A DNA stretch of 64,000 nt from DASXTW01 sp036505215 (GTDB taxonomy: Bacteria; Actinomycetota; UBA4738): assembly GCA_036505215.1 (NCBI GenBank), contig DASXTW010000160.1, forward strand, positions 18,504 through 82,503, in the 5' to 3' direction. Shown one piece after another: positions 41,964-51,639 of the stretch; the stretch's first letter is position 1; each line of letters opens with the position of its first letter. Under the pieces are notes generated by a model. That model made no database searches. It saw nothing but the letters and a program-made list of their open reading frames with translations, and was not told where the DNA came from. The position numbers and the translations under genes are program-made.

Positions 41964-41988
41964 TGGGGATGACCCTTTCTCGGCAGCC

Positions 41989-43149
41989 TTACAGGGACTC
42001 GATGATCTCCGCGGCGCGGGCCCGGGCCCACCGATCCGCCCGGTCCAAGGCGACCTCGGAGACGACAGGAGCTGCGCCGTGCTCGTCGAGTACCGCGCCC
42101 ACCACTTCGGGGATCTGAACGAGCCGGATCTTCCCTTCCAGGAAAGCCATGACGGCCACCTCGTTCGCCGCATTCAGCGCGGCGGGATAGGTCAGCCCCA
42201 AACGGCCGGCCCGATAGGCCAGGTCGACGGCGGGGAACGCTTCCCTGTCGAGCTCTTCGAAGCTCATCCTGCCCAGCGCGGCCAGGTCGAGCCCCTGGAT
42301 CCCCGTGCCCAAGCGGTCGGGGAAGGCCAGGGCGAGCTGGATGGGCAGGCGCATGTCGGCCGCGGCCATCTGGGCGATCATGCTCCCGTCCGCGAACTCG
42401 GCGATGCCGTGGATGATCGACTCGGGGTGCACGACCACGTCGATGTGGTTGTACTCGAGGCGGAACAGGTAGTGAGCCTCGATCACCTCGAGGCCCTTGT
42501 TCATGAGGGTGGCCGAGTCGATCGTGATCTTCGGGCCCATCTGCCACGTGGGATGGGCCAGGGCCTCCTTCACCGAAGCCTTGGCCAGCTCGTCACGTGA
42601 CCAGCCTCGGAACGGGCCACCCGAAGCGGTGATGATGACCCGCTTGAGGTCCTCCCGGCGCTCTCCCCGAAGGCATTGGGCCAGGGCCGAATGCTCGGAG
42701 TCCACGGGGACCAGCCGGTCGGGCTCGCCCTTCACCAGGTCCATGATCAGCTCGCCCCCGACCACCAGCGACTCCTTGTTGGCCAGGGCCAGCATTTTCC
42801 CCGACTGCAGGGCCGCAAGGGAGGGTGGGAGTCCAACGGCCCCGACCATGGCGTTCAGGACCATGTCGGCGTCCGATTCCCTGGCCAGCGTCTCCATGGC
42901 CCCCGGGCCGGAGATGATGTCGATGGCCCGGATCGGCCCGAGGTTTTTCTTGAGCTCGTCGGCGGCCTGCTCGTCTGCGATGGCCACCAGCGGCGGCATG
43001 AACTCGCGGATCTGACCGATCAGCAGCTGATGGCTGGTTCCCTTTGCGCCCAGCCCGACCACCCGGAAGCGATCCGGATTCCTCCGGACCACGTCCAGTG
43101 CCTGCGCGCCGACCGAGCCGGTCGACCCAAGGATGGCCAGGGAGCGCAC
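41989..43149 (-). CDS. dxr: 1-deoxy-D-xylulose 5-phosphate reductoisomerase
   Basis: NADPH-dependent first committed enzyme of the MEP isoprenoid pathway. 386 residues with GSTGSVGAQ (8-16), NANKESLV region ALANKESLVVGG, PVDSEHSALAQCL (substrate and metal site), ITASGGPFRG and NKGLEVIEAHYLF. Complete. rseP follows after 25 bases; cdsA precedes by 62 bases. Confidence 0.96.
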   Translation of the reverse strand: MRSLAILGSTGSVGAQALDVVRRNPDRFRVVGLGAKGTSHQLLIGQIREFMPPLVAIADEQAADELKKNLGPIRAIDIISGPGAMETLARESDADMVLNAMVGAVGLPPSLAALQSGKMLALANKESLVVGGELIMDLVKGEPDRLVPVDSEHSALAQCLRGERREDLKRVIITASGGPFRGWSRDELAKASVKEALAHPTWQMGPKITIDSATLMNKGLEVIEAHYLFRLEYNHIDVVVHPESIIHGIAEFADGSMIAQMAAADMRLPIQLALAFPDRLGTGIQGLDLAALGRMSFEELDREAFPAVDLAYRAGRLGLTYPAALNAANEVAVMAFLEGKIRLVQIPEVVGAVLDEHGAAPVVSEVALDRADRWARARAAEIIESL

Positions 43150-43211
43150 GACGTAGAGGTTACCCCCCGATACCGACTTTGTCGGGAACGGCCCCGAATC
43201 TGGCCCGGAGT

Positions 43212-44969
43212 TCAGAAGATCAGCCTGAGGAAGTAGAAAGCGGCCGGGGCGACGAACAGGACGGAGTCGATCCGATCGAGGACCCCTCCGTGCCCCGGAA
43301 GGACCGACCCCATGTCCTTCACTCCCAGGTCCCTCTTGATGGCCGACTCGGCAAGGTCGCCAAGCGGTGCGAACACGGCCACGATGATGGCCAGTCCGAC
43401 AGACTTCACCAGGTTGAGGGGATCGATCGAGGGGAGGATGGCCACGGCCAGGGCGAAGGTGACCACGGTTGCCCCGAACAGGCCTTCCCAGGACTTCTTC
43501 GGGCTGATCGTCGGTGCCAGGGGACGGCTACCCCAGAACGAACCGAACAGGAAGGCCGAGATGTCGTAGATGAACGTCAGGCCGAGGACGGCGAGCATCA
43601 GGGCGCGGCCAGACTGTGACTGGGCCAGGATGACCAGGATGAACCCCGCCAGGAAGGGGACGTACAACACACCGAGCAGGGTGGAGCCGATATGTGCCAA
43701 TGCCCCCTCTCGGGCCTTCGGCACCGCAGCCATGTACCAGAGGAACGAGAGCATCAGCCCGAGGACCACGAAGAAGACCATGGCCTGCTCACCCTTGAGA
43801 TAGGCCCCGGCCAGCGTGAACCCACCGATGACGAGGCCGAGAGCCGTCGCAGGCTGATGGCCCTTGCGCTGCATGGTGGCGTACAGCTCGGCCTGCCCCA
43901 GCAGGACGACGCCGCCGGCCACGACGGCGAACGCCGCCTTGGCCACGGCCAGGGAGACCAAGGCGACCCCGGCCAGGATGGCCGCGGTGAGGACAGCCGC
44001 AGGCAGGTTCCTCGCGGGCTCCGGAGGCCCGGCCTGCTCCGCCATGATGGGACGAGAGGTCGGCTCTTCCCACGTAGGGCCGGTCAGGGGCTCGGTTCCG
44101 CCCACCCTGACGGTTCTGGGCCCGTCCGGCTCCTCGATGTCGGCGAGGAGCTCCTCCTCAACCTGGCCCGGCCCCCGGGCCCCCCCGAAGGACGCCGCAA
44201 GGTTGTCGGCCGCAGCCTCAACATCAGCGATGTCCGGCTCGTCCCAGTAGGACTCCTCCTCAGAGGACGTCTCGGGCACCTGCTCCTCATCCGCTTCGGC
44301 CCTGGCCCGGGCTCCCTCGTCCTCGCCGAAGGGCCCGCCCAGACCGGCGGCCTCCTCCTCCTCAGCCCGAGGGAGGTCCCGATACTCGGGGGGAGCCTTC
44401 TTCAGATCTTCCAGGCTGAGCTCGTGCCCCTCTTCTCGGTTCGCCCCCGCATCCATGGCGACCGCTTCGCCCAGGTCCTCATCCGCGTCGTAGCCGAACA
44501 GGTCCTCTTCGGTCTCGGCGGCCGGCCGACCGCCCGGATACTCGATCTCCTCGACCTGCTCTTCGTCCTTGACCTGCTCTTCGTCCTCGACCTGCTCGTC
44601 GTCGCCCAGGCTGTCTCGCAGCCTGCTCCATTCCCCGGGAACCTCGTCCTCCGGGGGTTCGGCCGGAGGACTCCGCCCATCAACGGGCTTACGGGCATCG
44701 GCGCTCGAGTCCGATCCGAGGTCGAGGCCCTCGATGTCCGGTTCCCAGCCCGGCGGGAGCAGATCTTCAGCGGGCTCGGATGCACCGGGCTCGAGCGGTC
44801 CCCCTCGATCCGGCCGCCGGGTTTCCGCCGAACCGGGGTCTTTTTCATCGGCTCCACCGGCCCCGGAGCCGCGACGGCCCGGCCCGGGATTGCCCTGAGC
44901 GAAGAACTTGTCCAGGTCCTCGAAGAGGTCTTCGAACTTGCCCGCCCGCTCGTCGCCTTCGGGAACCAT
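43212..44969 (-). CDS. cdsA: Phosphatidate cytidylyltransferase with long acidic N-terminal extension
   Basis: Makes CDP-diacylglycerol for phospholipid synthesis. The catalytic part (about residues 325-585) has eight or so membrane helices and the CdsA signature SAIKRDLGVKDMG then PGHGGVLDRIDS at the C-terminus. Ahead of it lies an unusual soluble, strongly acidic extension of about 320 residues with near-repeats such as DDEQVEDEEQVKDEEQVEE (residues about 121-140). Typical CdsA proteins have 270-300 residues in total. No alternative start with a good ribosome site near residue 320 was evident, and frr ends directly before, so the extension appears genuine. Confidence 0.9.
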   Translation of the reverse strand: MVPEGDERAGKFEDLFEDLDKFFAQGNPGPGRRGSGAGGADEKDPGSAETRRPDRGGPLEPGASEPAEDLLPPGWEPDIEGLDLGSDSSADARKPVDGRSPPAEPPEDEVPGEWSRLRDSLGDDEQVEDEEQVKDEEQVEEIEYPGGRPAAETEEDLFGYDADEDLGEAVAMDAGANREEGHELSLEDLKKAPPEYRDLPRAEEEEAAGLGGPFGEDEGARARAEADEEQVPETSSEEESYWDEPDIADVEAAADNLAASFGGARGPGQVEEELLADIEEPDGPRTVRVGGTEPLTGPTWEEPTSRPIMAEQAGPPEPARNLPAAVLTAAILAGVALVSLAVAKAAFAVVAGGVVLLGQAELYATMQRKGHQPATALGLVIGGFTLAGAYLKGEQAMVFFVVLGLMLSFLWYMAAVPKAREGALAHIGSTLLGVLYVPFLAGFILVILAQSQSGRALMLAVLGLTFIYDISAFLFGSFWGSRPLAPTISPKKSWEGLFGATVVTFALAVAILPSIDPLNLVKSVGLAIIVAVFAPLGDLAESAIKRDLGVKDMGSVLPGHGGVLDRIDSVLFVAPAAFYFLRLIF

Positions 44970-45530
44970 TTAGACCTCCCCCAGCTCCTTCTCTTTCTGC
45001 TCGAGGATGCGGTCGACCTCGGCCACGTACTGGTCCGTGAGGCGCTGAAGCTCCTTTTCTGCCCTGCGCAGGTCGTCCTCCGAAATGCTGTGGTCTCGCT
45101 CCTCCCGTTCCAGGTGCTCCTTCGCGTGGCGACGGACGTTGCGAACGGACACCCGGCCTTCCTCGGCCCGGTCGCGGGCCAGCTTGATCAGGTCCTTCCG
45201 GCGCTCCTCCGTGAGCGGGGGGAAGGCCAGCCGGATGACGTTGCCGTCGTTCGACGGTGTGAGTCCGAGGTCGGAGGACATGATGGCCTTCTCCATCGCC
45301 GACATCGCATTCCGGTCGAAGGGTTGGATGACCAGGAGGCGAGGCTCGGGCACGGAGAACGAGGCGAGCTGATTCAGTGCCACCTGCGTACCGTAGTAGT
45401 CGACCGTCACCCGGTCCAGCAGCTTCGGGTTGGCCCGGCCAGTACGCAGGGAGGAGAGCTCCTCCTGGGTGAACGACACCGCGCCGCGCATCTTCTGCTC
45501 GGCGTCGTGAAGGGTTTGCTCAGTGGTCAT
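44970..45530 (-). CDS. frr: Ribosome recycling factor
   Basis: Splits post-termination ribosomes together with EF-G. 186 residues, full length: SLRTGRANPKLLD (about 27-39), YYGTQVALNQLASFS, PFDRNAMSAMEKAI and NVRRHAKEHLE. Its stop adjoins the cdsA start, and pyrH lies 80 bases upstream. Confidence 0.97.
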   Translation of the reverse strand: MTTEQTLHDAEQKMRGAVSFTQEELSSLRTGRANPKLLDRVTVDYYGTQVALNQLASFSVPEPRLLVIQPFDRNAMSAMEKAIMSSDLGLTPSNDGNVIRLAFPPLTEERRKDLIKLARDRAEEGRVSVRNVRRHAKEHLEREERDHSISEDDLRRAEKELQRLTDQYVAEVDRILEQKEKELGEV

Positions 45531-45610
45531 GTCCCGATCGTCCCCTGCGTCGCGACGACCCCCCCGCTCCCGCGAAGCCTACTCACTCCCCCGGCTTCTG
45601 TCCCGGGTGG

Positions 45611-46336
45611 TTACCCAGCCGCATGCACGAGCGTGCCGATGGGCTCTCCGAGCAGGGCCCGCTTGACGTTGCCTTCCTTTCGGAAGTCGAACACCAGGAT
45701 CGGGAGGCGGTTCTCCATGCAGAGGGAGATGGCCGTGGCGTCCATCACTGTCAGTCCGAGCTTCAGGACGTCGATGTACTCGAGGCTCTCGAACTTCCGG
45801 GCCTCGGGATTCAGGTTGGGATCGGAGTCGTACACGCCGTCCACCTTGGTGCCCTTGAGGATGGCCTCGGCCTTGATCTCCAGCGCTCGTTGGGCCGCGG
45901 TGGTGTCGGTGGAGAAGAAGGGGACGCCCATGCCGGCAGCGAAGATCACCACCCGGCCCTTCTCCAGATGCCGGATCGCCCGCAGTGGGATGTACGGCTC
46001 GGCGATCTGCGCCATATGGATGGCCGTCTGCACTCGCGTGTGAACTCCCACCTGCTCCAAGCCGTCCTGGAGAGCCAGGGCGTTCATCACCGTGGCCAGC
46101 ATCCCGATGTAGTCGGCGCGGGCGCGGTCCATCCGGGGGGCCTGTCGCCCCCGCCAGATGTTGCCGCCGCCGACCACCACTGCCACCTGGACGCCGAGCG
46201 AGACGATCTCTCGCAGCTGGGTTGCCATGAGGGCGATCGACTCGGCGGAAATGCCCAGCTCGCCGCCCGGCGGGGCGAACGCATCGCCGGAGAGCTTGAG
46301 CAGGACCCGGCTGTACAACGGTCCGGGTCGCTCCAC
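45611..46336 (-). CDS. pyrH: UMP kinase
   Basis: Phosphorylates UMP to UDP. 241 residues of the amino acid kinase fold: KLSGDAFAPPGG near the N-terminus, VVVGGGNIWRGRQA (about 54-67), DYIGMLATVMNALALQD and the TDTTAAQRALEI region. Between tsf and frr in the conserved rpsB-tsf-pyrH-frr order. Confidence 0.97.
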   Translation of the reverse strand: MERPGPLYSRVLLKLSGDAFAPPGGELGISAESIALMATQLREIVSLGVQVAVVVGGGNIWRGRQAPRMDRARADYIGMLATVMNALALQDGLEQVGVHTRVQTAIHMAQIAEPYIPLRAIRHLEKGRVVIFAAGMGVPFFSTDTTAAQRALEIKAEAILKGTKVDGVYDSDPNLNPEARKFESLEYIDVLKLGLTVMDATAISLCMENRLPILVFDFRKEGNVKRALLGEPIGTLVHAAG

Positions 46337-46343
46337 CGGGAGG

Positions 46344-46955
<612 letters not shown>

Positions 46956-47007
46956 CCTCGTCTTCCCACGCTTCCTTGTTTCACGAACTGCCTCCGTGGC
47001 CGGGAGC

Positions 47008-48117
47008 TCACGCCCGGCGGCCGGCCCGGTCAGGCTGACCTGAGCCTTCGGCCTCTTCGGGCTCGCTCTCACCGTCTTCGGCCTGCGGGTCGCCCGAGCC
47101 CTCGCCTTGGGCGTCGGGCTCCAGCCTTGAGTCCATCTCGGCCTCGAGCACCTCCCCTTCGGCTGCCTCCGTCCCCGCGACATCGGGGTGCGTCTGGGCC
47201 TCCATCTCGCCCGGTGCCGCCGGTGCCGCCCAGGTCGCCGAGGTGTCCACGGGCTCTGGTTCCGTCTCTGGCTCGGTGGCTTCCCCGGTCGATTCGGTTT
47301 CCAACGCTCCCAGATAGGCCTGCTCTTCCTCAGAGAGTTGTACGGCGCGGCGCTCCTCTAGGGGCGTCGAGGCAGCCACGGCGGGCTCCTTCTCGAACTC
47401 GGGTTCGAACGTCCTTCCCGCCATGCCCTGATACGCAAGGTACTGACCCTCTTGGATGGCGTCGGCCGCCACCTTGGTGATCAGCGCGCAGGCCCGGATG
47501 GCATCGTCGTTGCCGGGGATCACGTAGTCGACCTCGTCGGGGTCGCAATTCGTGTCGACGATGGCGATCACGGGGATCCCGAGCTTCCGGGCCTCCTTCA
47601 CCGCGATGTGCTCACGCTTGGTGTCGATGACGAAGATCGTGTCGGGGAGGCGCTCCATGTCCTGCAGGCCGGACAGGTTCCGGTCCAGCTTCTCCTTCTC
47701 ATGACGGAGCTTGAGGACCTCCTTCTTGGGGAGGAACTCGAAGGCCCCGGAGCGCTCCATCTCCCGAAGCTCCTTGAGCCGCTTCAGGCGCGTGTGCATC
47801 GTTTGGAAGTTCGTGAGCATGCCGCCCAGCCAGCGCGTGGTGACGTGAGGCATGTTCACCCGGCCGGCCTGCTCGAGGATGGTCTCCTGAGCCTGCTTCT
47901 TCGTCCCCACGAACAGGACCACGCCGCTGCGCCGGCCGATGTCCATCAGGAACTCGTAGGCGCGCTGCAGACCCGAAAGGGTCTTCTCCAGATCGATGAT
48001 GTAGATGCCGGAGCGTTCCCCGAAGATGTACCGGCGCATCTTCGGATTCCATCGCCTGGTTTGATGGCCGAAGTGCACACCGGCCTCGAGGAGCTCCCGC
48101 CGGGTTGCGACGGGCAT
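47008..48117 (-). CDS. rpsB: 30S ribosomal protein S2 with acidic C-terminal extension
   Basis: Small-subunit protein needed for S1 binding. The core (1-240) is standard: LLEAGVHFGHQTRRWNPKM, YIIDLEKTL, VGTKKQAQ, WLGGMLTNF, DTNCDP. After it come about 130 residues rich in Glu, Pro, Ala and Gly (for example EATEPETEPEPVD). Many actinobacterial S2 proteins have acidic tails, but this one is long. AAGGAGGG lies upstream of ATG 48117; the leader (about 115 bases) is GC-rich and can fold. Confidence 0.96.
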   Translation of the reverse strand: MPVATRRELLEAGVHFGHQTRRWNPKMRRYIFGERSGIYIIDLEKTLSGLQRAYEFLMDIGRRSGVVLFVGTKKQAQETILEQAGRVNMPHVTTRWLGGMLTNFQTMHTRLKRLKELREMERSGAFEFLPKKEVLKLRHEKEKLDRNLSGLQDMERLPDTIFVIDTKREHIAVKEARKLGIPVIAIVDTNCDPDEVDYVIPGNDDAIRACALITKVAADAIQEGQYLAYQGMAGRTFEPEFEKEPAVAASTPLEERRAVQLSEEEQAYLGALETESTGEATEPETEPEPVDTSATWAAPAAPGEMEAQTHPDVAGTEAAEGEVLEAEMDSRLEPDAQGEGSGDPQAEDGESEPEEAEGSGQPDRAGRRA

Positions 48118-48247
48118 CGCGAATTCCCTCCTTCCGGTTATGGCCTCCGTCCAGCTCTCTCCCGCCCCGACCCGCGCGCGGGACCTCGGGGCGAGTCCCT
48201 GGACGTGTGGATTTGCGGAGCAAAACTCCGCGCCGGTCAGTGTAACA
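48118..48247 (-). promoter_or_regulatory. rpsB promoter (extended -10) and structured leader
   Basis: Minus strand TGTTACACT (48239-48247) is an extended -10. The predicted leader contains GCGGAG/CTCCGC with a TTTTG loop and a GGGACTCG/CGAGGTCCC hairpin, then CCCGCGCGCGGG. S2 autoregulation through the leader is known in other bacteria; here it is only a possibility. Confidence 0.4.
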
Positions 48248-48294
48248 GTTGCAGGGTCAGCGGCGGTTCGATGTCACGCGCAGGCTTCCACCCT

Positions 48295-49344
48295 CTACTT
48301 CCCCCGTGGCTCGGCCGCAGCCGTGAGAGCGTGGTCCCGGATGAGCAGCCACCGATACACGAGGGCACCCAGCACGCCGACGTGGAGAAACCCCACGAAG
48401 AGCGCGAAGGCCCACACGGCCACGGACGGTGTAGCGGCGGCGACACGGCTCCCCGGCGTCACCACCGCCACGAACAGGGTCAACGCGAGATAGCTGGTGA
48501 TCAGCAGCATGTGCTGCGGGCCCGGCACCCGGGCAGCCTTTATCGACAGCTGAGCTGCCCGGACCGTCCCAACCCCTTCGGCCACGGCGATCACTGGGGC
48601 ATAGGAGAAGAAGTACAGCCCAGCCACCAGCGCGGCGATGACTCCGAGGGTTCCCAGAAAGCCCGTCACGAGGAAGATCGCGACGGTGGCGAGCGTCAGG
48701 AACCCCAGCTCGATGCCGGTCATGGGGACGAGGCTGCGGACGGCTCTGCGGAGGGAAGAGCGAGTCTCCACAGGCTCGGCGGGGGGCCGGAACGAGTCCA
48801 GGATCAGGCTGGCCCACACGGACATCAGGACGGCTCTGACCAATACCAATCCGACCGAGAAGACCACGACCTGCCCGGCGGCAACGGTCCGTCCTCTGGC
48901 CAGGAACTCGATGTCGAGCAGCGTGTGGATCGGGGGAAGCGAGATCAGCAGCACCATGGCCTGCGGGGCGGCGGACGTGACCACGCCGTAGCCCGAGAAA
49001 CCCAGCCACAGCCCGAGGACGGCGAGAAAGGTGATGACGAGCAGGAGGGGGGATCGCCCGACCGCAGATATCCCACGGGCGAAGGAAACGGCGACCGGCG
49101 GCTGGAGCGAGGGCGGTCGTCGTCCCACTGGACCCCGCCTGCCGAGGATCGAGCCCCACACTGAGGACGGCCTGGACGGCTGAGGTGACGCCTTCCGCCT
49201 GGGCTCCGCCCCTTCGACTGATGAGGATCGACCGACTGTGGCCGAACGGCCCGTCCCAGCTCGTTCGGGTCTGGAGCCGGGCGAGGCAGTCTCTCCAACC
49301 GTGCGATAGCCGGTGGGTCGCCTGCGCTTCTTCTTCTTGGCCAT
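48295..49344 (-). CDS. Hypothetical multi-pass membrane protein
   Basis: 349 residues: a very basic N-terminus (MAKKKKRRRP and an Arg/Ser/Pro-rich region to about 85), then six hydrophobic helices between about 95 and 340, with a TRSSLRRAVRSLVPM cytoplasmic segment in the middle. I recognise no family; it has the general look of DUF4013/glycerophosphoryl-like membrane proteins but that is weak. It follows the PQQ-propeller gene by 12 bases and precedes rpsB. Confidence 0.65.
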   Translation of the reverse strand: MAKKKKRRRPTGYRTVGETASPGSRPERAGTGRSATVGRSSSVEGAEPRRKASPQPSRPSSVWGSILGRRGPVGRRPPSLQPPVAVSFARGISAVGRSPLLLVITFLAVLGLWLGFSGYGVVTSAAPQAMVLLISLPPIHTLLDIEFLARGRTVAAGQVVVFSVGLVLVRAVLMSVWASLILDSFRPPAEPVETRSSLRRAVRSLVPMTGIELGFLTLATVAIFLVTGFLGTLGVIAALVAGLYFFSYAPVIAVAEGVGTVRAAQLSIKAARVPGPQHMLLITSYLALTLFVAVVTPGSRVAAATPSVAVWAFALFVGFLHVGVLGALVYRWLLIRDHALTAAAEPRGK

Positions 49345-49356
49345 GCCGTTCTGCCT

Positions 49357-50859
49357 TCAGTCGTCGGTCGGGTAGGCCGTCTCATCGTCTCGGCGCTCGG
49401 CATCGTCCGGCAGGTCGTCCTCGGAATCGGGCGCCGCCAAATCTCCCTTCGCCACGACCGACCCTGGCACGTAGGTGACCTCGGTCATGGGACGCGGCCG
49501 GATCACCAGCCGGAACAGGAGGACCACCAGCACCGAGACCAGCACGAAGCTCCCGGCGAAGTTGAGGAGGGCGGCGGGCACGTCGAGCTCAGTCGGTGAA
49601 GGGACATCCAGGAGCGCGCCAGAAGGATCGTGCCGAAACGCGAGCACCGCTCCACGAGGGGAGTTGCTCGTGGTGAGGAGCAGATGGCCCGCGGGGACGA
49701 ACGCGCCGATGGGGCCGGTCACCACGCGCGTCTTCCAAACGAGCCGGCCGGAAGAGATATCGATCCCCGCCACGGTCCCGTCGTCCATCCCGACGTAGAT
49801 GGTCGAGCCCAAGACCAGTGGCGACGACCAGGAGACGTACGACGGGAACTGGAAGTCCCACCGCAGCTCGCCGCTCTTCCCGTCGAGGCGATACACCCCG
49901 CCGTTCTCGTCCATCGTGTAGAGATCTCCGGCCGAGAACGCCAGCGAGGAGTGCAAGCTGAAGAAGCCGCGGATCGGCGCCGACCACCTGACGGTCCCTG
50001 TCTCCGCGTCGAACGCTCTCACCTGCGCGTCGCCGAAACCGACGAAGACGGTCCCGGCAGCCACGGTTGGCGAGGACACCCCGATAGCCACACCCCTCGG
50101 TGAGTAGCTCCAGACGGACCTCCCGGTGGCCGCGTCGAGCGCGTAAAGGCGAGTGTCTCCGTTGGTTCCATTCTCACTCACTGCATAGACCCTTCCACCG
50201 GCGACGGCCGGCGCGGCTTCGACGCTGGATTGCAGACGTTTCTTCCAGCGGAGGGTGCCTTGTTTGGCATCGATCGCGTAGACGAACCGGTCACGCGAGC
50301 CGACGAAGACTGTTCCGTCGGCGATCGTCGGCCCACCGCGCGAGATGTCTTCGATCGGGAACCGCCACCGCTGCGAACGCGAGGCCAGGTCCGCGGCCAC
50401 CACTGCGCTCTTCCCGGGGCCGTTCCCTTCCGTGAACACCACCAGTCCTGCGGCCGGATCGATCGCCGGGGGCGCGAGCGGGCCCTCCACGCGCTCGATG
50501 TCGCTCCACAAGACCTTTCCGCTCTCGGGATCGATCCCGAACAGTCGCGTGCCACCGGTGGCTACGGCCAGCCCAGGCACCAGAACGGCGCTCGACATCC
50601 TCGCGTCACCCTCGGGGCGGCCCCGCCATGCGAGCCTCAGTGGAGGGTGCGGACCATCGCCAGTGGCCGCACCCAAGTGGGCCGGCCCCCCCTGGAGCGC
50701 CGGCCACGTTCCCTCCGTCTGCGAGGTCTGAGCCAGGGCGGTCGTCGCCACCCAGCACGAGCTAACCACAATGCAGGCGATGCCGACCCTGCTCACCCAC
50801 CTCGATGGCGTGGATGAGCCCCAATCGGTGCGGCGTGGGATCGAATCTGCACGATTCAA
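49357..50859 (-). CDS. PQQ-like beta-propeller membrane protein
   Basis: 500-residue exported protein: signal peptide (about 24-44, ending ALAQ), an extracytoplasmic propeller of seven or eight PQQ-type repeats (for example LFGIDPESGKVLWS, VYAIDAKQGTLRWKK, LYALDAATGRSVWS, VRAFDAETGTVRWS, GIDISSGRLVWK) and one C-terminal membrane helix (about 437-457) with an acidic cytoplasmic tail. Quinoprotein catalysis is unlikely since no dehydrogenase motifs are seen; a BamB-like scaffold or sensor role is more plausible. Confidence 0.8.
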   Translation of the reverse strand: MNRADSIPRRTDWGSSTPSRWVSRVGIACIVVSSCWVATTALAQTSQTEGTWPALQGGPAHLGAATGDGPHPPLRLAWRGRPEGDARMSSAVLVPGLAVATGGTRLFGIDPESGKVLWSDIERVEGPLAPPAIDPAAGLVVFTEGNGPGKSAVVAADLASRSQRWRFPIEDISRGGPTIADGTVFVGSRDRFVYAIDAKQGTLRWKKRLQSSVEAAPAVAGGRVYAVSENGTNGDTRLYALDAATGRSVWSYSPRGVAIGVSSPTVAAGTVFVGFGDAQVRAFDAETGTVRWSAPIRGFFSLHSSLAFSAGDLYTMDENGGVYRLDGKSGELRWDFQFPSYVSWSSPLVLGSTIYVGMDDGTVAGIDISSGRLVWKTRVVTGPIGAFVPAGHLLLTTSNSPRGAVLAFRHDPSGALLDVPSPTELDVPAALLNFAGSFVLVSVLVVLLFRLVIRPRPMTEVTYVPGSVVAKGDLAAPDSEDDLPDDAERRDDETAYPTDD

Positions 50860-50870
50860 GACCGCTCATT

Positions 50871-51473
50871 CTAGGTTGCCCTTGGTTCTCCCCGACCCAC
50901 CAGAGGGCCCCGAATGTTCCAAAGCTGGGTTGCTCGGACATCGAGACCCTGAACGAGAGGCGCCAGGTGGATCAGATCCGACACGTCGGCTCCTTCCAGG
51001 AGCAGCATGGGGTCGATGTAATCGGATCCCACTCTGGCCCCGAAGTGAAGGTGCGGCTCCGGCACGTCGGGGTGCCCGTGATCGCTTCGTCCGATCAGCT
51101 CTCCGCGCGCCACCGGCTGCCCCTTGCGCACCAGCACCTCGGAGAGCCATGAGTACGTCGTGCGGACGCCGTCGGGATGATCGATTGAGATGAACAGCGA
51201 GCCCCCCACCCATCCGGCGAAGGCGACAATCCCCTCTCGCGAGGCCCTGACCGGGCTTCCGAAAGGCGAGGCGATGTCGATGCCTCGATGTCCGGCCTCG
51301 TACTCGCTGGGAGGTGGCTCGAATCCCCGGATGACCCGCCCCCGGAGAGGCCACGAGTACGATCCGTAGTCGGGCACCCGCTCGGGTGGGGCCGAGCCAC
51401 GGCCGGACGGCGAACCCATCAGCGCTCCGGAGAGCGCCAGCATGGCGGCGATGAACAAGCGGACGGGCGTCAT
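50871..51473 (-). CDS. M23 family peptidoglycan endopeptidase (LytM-like)
   Basis: 200-residue secreted peptidase: signal peptide (about 1-22), then the LytM domain with HRGIDIASPFGSPV (first zinc His and Asp at about 62-65), and PHLHFGARVG (H-x-H motif near 143-145). All zinc ligands are present, so it should be active on peptide cross-links. An M23 gene upstream of rpsB is common in actinobacteria. Twelve bases separate it from the propeller gene. Confidence 0.88.
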   Translation of the reverse strand: MTPVRLFIAAMLALSGALMGSPSGRGSAPPERVPDYGSYSWPLRGRVIRGFEPPPSEYEAGHRGIDIASPFGSPVRASREGIVAFAGWVGGSLFISIDHPDGVRTTYSWLSEVLVRKGQPVARGELIGRSDHGHPDVPEPHLHFGARVGSDYIDPMLLLEGADVSDLIHLAPLVQGLDVRATQLWNIRGPLVGRGEPRAT

Positions 51474-51639
51474 CTTTCACTCTTCTCGACACCCGGAGGT
51501 CAGCCGGCCGAGGTTAGGCGATGCGGGCGCCGCCCGCCATGACAAAGCTCACAAAGAGGAGAACTTCTTCGCCAAAATTGCCGAGTGGAGCGGGGCGCTC
51601 ATCCCTCCGGGGGAGACCCGGCCCCGGCCGGCATGCGGG

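Noticed and set aside
44560..44620. Short direct repeats in cdsA as a possible tandem-repeat locus or CRISPR
   Set aside because: The units are short, imperfect and in frame, encoding a DEEQVxDEEQ stretch; there are no spacers.
51474..51639. Possible cyclic-di-AMP riboswitch upstream of the M23 peptidase
   Set aside because: Such riboswitches precede wall hydrolases in actinobacteria, but the conserved core sequences are absent here.
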